From Gryganskiella cystojenkinii (Eukaryota > Mortierellomycota > Mortierellomycetes > Mortierellales > Mortierellaceae), in the NCBI GenBank assembly GCA_015852425.1, contig JAAAIG010000248.1, positions 1 to 36,386 of the forward strand: DNA of 36,386 nt, written 5' to 3'. The notes under the pieces were generated by a model. That model was not told the DNA's origin, ran no database searches, and saw nothing but the letters and a program-made list of their open reading frames with translations. Positions 31,720-36,386 of this stretch are shown in pieces. Position 1 is the first letter of the stretch. Each line of letters begins with the position of its first letter. A program made the translations under genes and the position numbers.

Positions 31720-32858
31720 CTAAAAAACGTGGTGGAGGGCGATAGCAACGATATGGGTCATGGGTAGAATTTTGGGAATGATGAACAACTCGAGGGCTGC
31801 TCCCATGAGGTACCAGTAATGGACATACCAGAGCTTGATGGTTCCATGGAAGAGCGCGTCCTTGCCTTAAAATGGCCAACAAAAAAAAAGTCGCGTTAGA
31901 GTTTGGACACCTAAAAAAAATTGAATTCGCCAGTTGCACTCTGCTTTATCACCTCGTCTCTTTTACCTCTGTAGACCCATGCAGGGTTGTATCCAAGCAG
32001 GAAGATGATGGTGTATCTGTGGCAGGTAATACCAAGAATATAGTATGTAAAGGGTGAGCATGGATTGCGGTAGAGGAATGGACGGGCACCTGGACGTGGC
32101 GTTCTTTGTGATTCCATTCCGTTGTGTCGACATTTTTTTTTTTTTTTTATTCTGTCATAATTTACCCTTGAATCATCTCGAGCACCCAAATGTTCAGTGG
32201 AAATAGCAGGATGCGGAAAAACGTCGAGCTGACTAGGGCATGATATCCATGAAGGAGGATCGGGATGTAAAAGACGTTCATGATGTACTGGTGCACTGTC
32301 TATCAACAGCCAAAAAAAAACGAAACGAAACGATACGAAACGAAACGAAAATAAGGAAGCAAAGATTTGTTATCAGTCAAGAGTGCCTCGGTCAATATGA
32401 AGGGGCGGTTCAGTTTCGTCCCTTGATTCTTTTTCATGCTGTTTTTTCTAACCGTATGGCCCGGTCGTCCAGCAAAAGGTCGAACTCTGACCGTGCCATC
32501 CAAATCCTCAGTCGTGTTCTTGTAAAAGGTGTATTCTATGCGTGAAATAGAGATGTAACCTGTCAGTACGAGGAAGAGAAGGAGGGCGTTTCGCATGATC
32601 GGCTCTCATGTGTCTGGTTTCAGCGTGCTTGGTAAAATGGGGGGGGGGGGGAATACCGGTACAGCTAAACAGTGCAGCGCCGATGAGGCATTGAAGCTTG
32701 ACAGCCAGGGAGGTGTTGTAGAACCAAGCGAGAAACACGACAATGATGAGGAGATAGCCCGTGGGAGTGAGAGGGTGAGCTTTCAACTTGGAAGGAGCTG
32801 GGGCGTGGACTGCAGACCAGGGAGAGAATGCGTTCTTCTTCAGACGTATTCCTGCCAT
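31720..32858 (-). CDS. TMEM229 / CmpB-like (PF06541-type) multi-pass membrane protein
   Basis: Five exons: 32858-32657, 32559-32453, 32299-32166, 32016-31967 and 31865-31720; 212 residues, phases matching at all four junctions. It opens MAGIRLKKNAF, followed by a hydrophobic segment (GYLLIIVVFLAWFYNTSLAV). Later blocks HQYIMNVF, LLHGYHALV, FRILLFPLNIWVLEMIQGY, FLLGYNPAWVYRG, KLWYVHYWYLMGAALELFI give several membrane spans. The LNIW..E...GY....G.NPAW pattern is what I recall of the TMEM229 family, which Pfam groups under putative ABC-transporter type IV; its function is not established. No ATP-binding domain is present. The third donor, GTTAGA, is unusual but needed for frame. It ends beside paralogue B, convergent with it. 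Confidence 0.78.
32321..32350. repeat. CGAAA pentanucleotide repeat
   Basis: Six tandem units, one variant (CGATA), in an intron of the TMEM229-like gene. Confidence 0.85.
32639..32651. repeat. 13-G homopolymer in intron 1 of the TMEM229-like gene
   Basis: On the gene's strand this is poly-C, just inside the donor GTATTC. Its length may be unreliable in the assembly. Confidence 0.7.
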
Positions 32859-33410
32859 GATCCGATCGAAAGATGAAGACTCTGTGGAAGGATAGGAGAG
32901 GATGAGGATGGGGGAAAACGAGTAAGGAGAAAAAGTAACAACGAAAAAGGGTTGAATATGAGAGACAGAGAGGAAGAAAGAGACAGTTGCACAAATGTCA
33001 TCCCTGTTTGTGTGCTTGTTTTGTTGTTTTAGGAAAAGACCGCCGATTTGTGTCTTGAGGGGAATGACATTTGGTTTTGCGACTGTCGCGTTTTTTTTTT
33101 CACAATGCTAATAAATCGTTGGGCGGTTTGGTACCCGCCCGGATTGCCATTTGTTCGGTGTCTGCGCAGGTCTGTGCCGGGGAGCGTTTCTCGCGCTTGT
33201 TCATCCGCAGATCTACAATATATGGCCCAGGGCGTCTTTTTTTTTGCTCCGTCGAAGCAGTCGTTCTCCCCGGCTTGGTTCCCACTAGAGAAGAGGGGGG
33301 AAATGGAAGACTGTGATCACCTTGTCGTCATTTTTTTGAGGCGATGGTGCCTACTTAATGAACTTTTTTTAAAAAAATCAAACTGACGGGTAGTCCCATT
33401 CTCAGCCCAA
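32859..33410. other. Upstream region of the TMEM229-like gene
   Basis: About 550 nt that should hold the promoter and leader of the minus-strand gene. Frames present (for example 33048-33386, +) have no recognisable protein character. Confidence 0.5.
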
Positions 33411-33419
33411 ACCCAGAAA

Positions 33420-33900
33420 CTATGCTCGGACAATTTTTCGGTAATCGAGGATCGAGTCAACAAGGACTATCAGCATGGCCTGCATCAAATTCCCGAGTAG
33501 GATCATTCCTGGCCGCTGTCGCATCTATCGTCTCCAGAAAATGTTGCCGTTCGGGAACATCGGCACCTTATAGAGACAAATTTATATATACATCCTCGCC
33601 GGTTCTCTGTTTCCCCTGCACAAAGTCTTGTCGTGAGAATCTCGCTTAGAGAGACCTTTTATTTAGAAATTGAGGTCGAACTTGAAGAGTGGCCGAAGGT
33701 GCACCTCAAAAAAGCTGGTGACTATCATGTACTCGCAAGCAATACTTAGACGGTATTAAGACTGGACATTGTTCTTCCAATATTTTTGCGTTAAGTAGGA
33801 TCTCAAGTTGGCTGAGATCATTCAAGCCTAGGTCCTCATTTGCTGCGTTAAATGGTATTTCCCATTAATGGCAGAACATCTCTATCGCCGAGCGTGATTT
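33420..33900 (-). other. Protein-like fragment with nonsense codons
   Basis: One minus-strand frame reads plausible protein for about 160 codons but holds five stops (33867, 33708, 33648, 33570, 33459; first base). The longest open part (33864-33709, 52 codons) includes NAANEDLGLNDLSQLEILL. Just upstream in the same frame is LSGYGKSRSAIEM, reminiscent of a nucleotide-binding loop. The number of stops is not clearly below chance for this length, so a decayed gene is only a suggestion. Family not recognised. Confidence 0.25.
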
Positions 33901-33918
33901 CCCGTATCCAGAAAGCCG

Positions 33919-34125
33919 AACACAGGTAGGCTTGCGGTTGCAACTTTTCCGGAACGTCCAATAAAATGCACAGTCGAAACTTATTATTTAATAAAGGAAC
34001 CAGTAGACCCAGAAAGAAGACTCGGCCCTGATTCCGTATTTTTCGTGGTGTCGCCAGGAACAGCGCACTTTTGGTTGGACCATATCCTTGGTATTGAAGG
34101 TGCGATTTGGACCCGTTTATATTCT
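33919..34125 (+). other. Plus-strand protein-like frame
   Basis: A frame of about 70 codons reads, in pieces, TFPERPIKCTVETYYLIKEP and LGPDSVFFVVSPGTAHFW. The pattern (Cys-x-Val-Glu-Thr near a Pro-rich turn) vaguely recalls tyrosine recombinases of DIRS-like elements, but no catalytic Arg/His/Tyr set can be assigned. It lacks a start codon in good context and is interrupted downstream. Confidence 0.2.
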
Positions 34126-34199
34126 AGTTATATCGCAGAGTGGTCTTCAAACAGTAGAGGAACAGTGGCAGGTAGCAGAAGAGGCAGATTCACGTATTC

Positions 34200-35160
34200 A
34201 AGATATTGAAAAGTGCACTACGCAGTCAAAGGAGAGAGGAGGATGAGTACAACATTCCAACGGCTGTGCAAGATCCCGGCAAATAAAGTAAAAGTCTGTG
34301 GAAGATATGTAGATCACAAAGGCCATCTCCTTATTTGCTTGATTGCTGGCAAAGATATTCCTTTTGGCACTTCATTTCGGCTTGGTTGGTGTATAGAATG
34401 TTGGCAGATAAGTCCGCAGGTACAAAGCATGAGTGGTACCAAGTGTTGGTTGCGAAGAGGCCACCGTCCATTCTGCCACATTAGAGAGCGTTGTTGTGGT
34501 GCAGGAATGGAAGAGCCTGCCACCACTTCTCCTGTAGTCAAGGTTGTAACTCCTGTAGAGTTGCCAGTATGGCACCTGTCCATGCTGCCGGCGGGTTTGC
34601 CAAACTATTCGAGGGATGTTGGGCGTGGACAGTGGTACTGCGTTCCGACTGTAAAGGAGCCTTGGCGTGGATAGAGGCACTGGGTACTGGGTCGCGACGA
34701 GAGGTGCTTGGTCTTTGTGGGTTAGATATCAGACCCTGAACTTTCTCGCCAGAGACAAGACATGCTACAAGCAGCATATGGTGGGTATCACAAGCTGTAA
34801 GTGCATTTGAAGCTACCATATGAAACAAGGAAATCGTTTGTGCTTACTTACCCTATATGCAAGGAGGTGCTCCATGCCGTCCTCAAATAAAAAAAACCTG
34901 CCCATCTCGAACTCATTCGTTGGAGGACACCAAGGAGGTTCTTCTGTTTCGCAACATAGCATCACATCTCCGAATGGACATATGATGTTCCAGGTCCCCT
35001 CGAGTCCTAGCATAGAGCGAGGAAAAATCAAGGATATATGAATGAGCAAAGAGACAAATAAATGTTAAGTCAGCTCACCAACAACGTCCTATAACACATT
35101 GCCAGTGATCATCGGCACTTTTCGTTCATGACAATGCTCTTATTGAGGCGCATGTTTTTC
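34200..35160. other. Unassigned stretch with medium open frames
   Basis: Overlapping frames on both strands (34213-34674 +, 34538-34828 -, 34813-35049 -) reach 80-150 codons. None shows a domain I recognise, and the opposing frames cannot all be genes. The sequence has fewer long homopolymers than the rest of the window. Confidence 0.35.
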
Positions 35161-35165
35161 TTCCT

Positions 35166-36300
35166 TTAGATGTCCTCAGTCAGTTCGGACGATCCCATGC
35201 CTTTGTGTTCATCGTTGCTTAAAGTAAACGGCTCAAAACGCTGTCCAGTCTTAATAGTGGCAATCAACCTGAAATCAGTTTACGGCCAGACGCACCAGCT
35301 CGACCAACTACCCTTTAAGCCGACAACAATTCGAAAAGTGACCTGATATTTCTGTGCCTCTCTGAGAATCGCTTCGCCTCTATACGTTTCAAATGGATGT
35401 CAGTTTGCAGAAGATTGAGCACAAACTATTCTTAAAGGAGTTCGATAAAAGTCGATTGCACATACACTTCGATCTCCACCGCCGTGCCAGCAAAAAGAAT
35501 TTCCCAAACCGCATGCCAGACAAAGAGTGTGGAAGACTCTGTCCTCTTGGCACGACCGAATTTGTCTGGAACACACCGTTTTACGCTAAAGAGTGAAATA
35601 ACAAATGCATTAGCTTTAGCTTCCAGGGAAGATGTCTGGAAATTCAATCAACGCTAACATCGAAATGACCTACAGGATCATCAGTATTTCAGCAACCATG
35701 ATCTCTGTTGACCCCTCCTCAAATTGAGCCATGTCTGTTCTGAGCTGGCGCTTAAATCATTTGGTCGCGCCTCTTGCAAACCATCTTACACGTCCACAAA
35801 CCCTTCCTACGACTTGATCTGCTCATGAACAGGCGGATATTTAAAGTTGACTCCTGCTCTGTATTTTCGGACAAGTTCGTCTCCTCTTTCTGGGAATGAC
35901 AGGTGTAGCTCCAGATCAACAATGCCATTAACTGCGACGCCATTGACAACGATAGAGGTAGGTTAAATGGCCTGAATAAGACCAAAGTACATCGCAGCAT
36001 TGCAGATAGGAACTTATAAGACGTCGTTTTGTTCCGAAGTTGCCATGGTCCTGAATGCATTCAGACGCGAATAAACAAATCTCCGCAGAAAAGAGAATTG
36101 TACGCTCGAAGTTGGTTTGGATTCGGCCTTTCAAAGCTTTCGCCACGCGCCTAATGATTGGTATAAAAGAAGAGCTAACGACGATTAGTTACAATAAAAC
36201 CTCGACACCACAATGAATGCAGAGAAAGACTAACTTACCGCATGATAAACAGCCCGAATGAGTGGGTAAAATCCAAGTCAGCACCCTTTTCCACATCCTG
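35166..36300 (-). pseudogene. Possible degenerate multi-part gene, family unknown
   Basis: Several minus-strand segments look coding and share direction. From the right: a short exon-like piece with a CTAAC branch site and TGCAG acceptor before it and GTAAGT after it (donor at 36239); a piece reading NGIVDLELHLSFPERGDELV near 35925-35865 followed by RKYRAGVNFKYPPVHEQIK; a piece from ATG 35732 (MAQFEEGSTEIMVAEI) that can splice to KRCVPDKFGRAKRTESS; and a last piece with YRGEAILREAQKYQ and IKTGQRFEPFTLSNDEHKG ending at TAA 35168-35166. They cannot be joined into one uninterrupted frame: in-frame stops occur near 35966, 35810 and 35280. A decayed gene or mobile-element coding region is likeliest; a real gene with further introns is possible. 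No family recognised. Confidence 0.35.
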
Positions 36301-36386
36301 CAGTTCTCGAATAACAGCACGTTAGTTCACCCCTATGGCATTTTAAGCAGAGTTAGCATGGTATATCGAATGGTGGATGCCAAAAA

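Noticed and set aside
33420..36300. Stop codons at C-to-T-derivable sites as proof of RIP mutation
   Set aside because: Every stop codon is one C-to-T change from a sense codon, so the observation is uninformative without dinucleotide statistics or intact copies.

Overview
This window is eukaryotic nuclear DNA, almost certainly from a filamentous fungus, most probably an early-diverging zygomycete-type fungus of the Mortierella kind. The genes are split by short GT-AG introns of mostly about 90-470 nt and are packed on both strands. Long poly-A/poly-T tracts fill introns and spacers, and AATAAA signals follow several genes. The gene families are fungal: a tetraspanin, a CYP52-like P450, a peroxisomal acyl-CoA oxidase, a trimeric G-protein alpha subunit and cytosolic ribosomal proteins. 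The Mortierella assignment is inference from gene style, not from a search.

Layout, left to right. A membrane J-domain protein (+) runs convergently into a G-alpha subunit (-) whose start codon appears to sit alone in a first coding exon. About 6 kb with no supportable gene follows. Then come a lysophosphatidic acid acyltransferase (+), a small secreted cysteine-rich protein (-), an F-box-like remnant (-), an endonuclease/exonuclease/phosphatase-family enzyme (+), a tetraspanin (+), a cytochrome P450 (-), ribosomal protein S15/uS19 (-), an acyl-CoA oxidase ending in SKL (-) and ribosomal protein L12/uL11 (+). Next is a head-to-head pair of tiny paralogous, probably mitochondrial, membrane proteins, then a TMEM229-like membrane protein (-). 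The last 3 kb holds only scattered protein-like fragments and looks like decayed DNA.

Functionally, lipid genes are frequent (acyltransferase, P450, acyl-CoA oxidase), but they are not arranged as a co-regulated cluster and sit among housekeeping genes. All exon models were built by eye from splice consensus, reading phase and family conservation; every junction reported keeps frame. No tRNA, rRNA, CRISPR array, intact transposon or bacterial-type operon was seen.

The most interesting items are: (1) the divergent micro-protein pair, whose C-terminal coding block is 76/78 identical at the DNA level although the rest has diverged, with a 15-bp repeat in the shared promoter; (2) very small first coding exons in three genes (ATG only, ATG only, 10 nt); (3) a G-alpha with a longer tail and an altered guanine-binding motif; (4) a tetraspanin with an unusually long inner loop; and (5) the degenerate right end.
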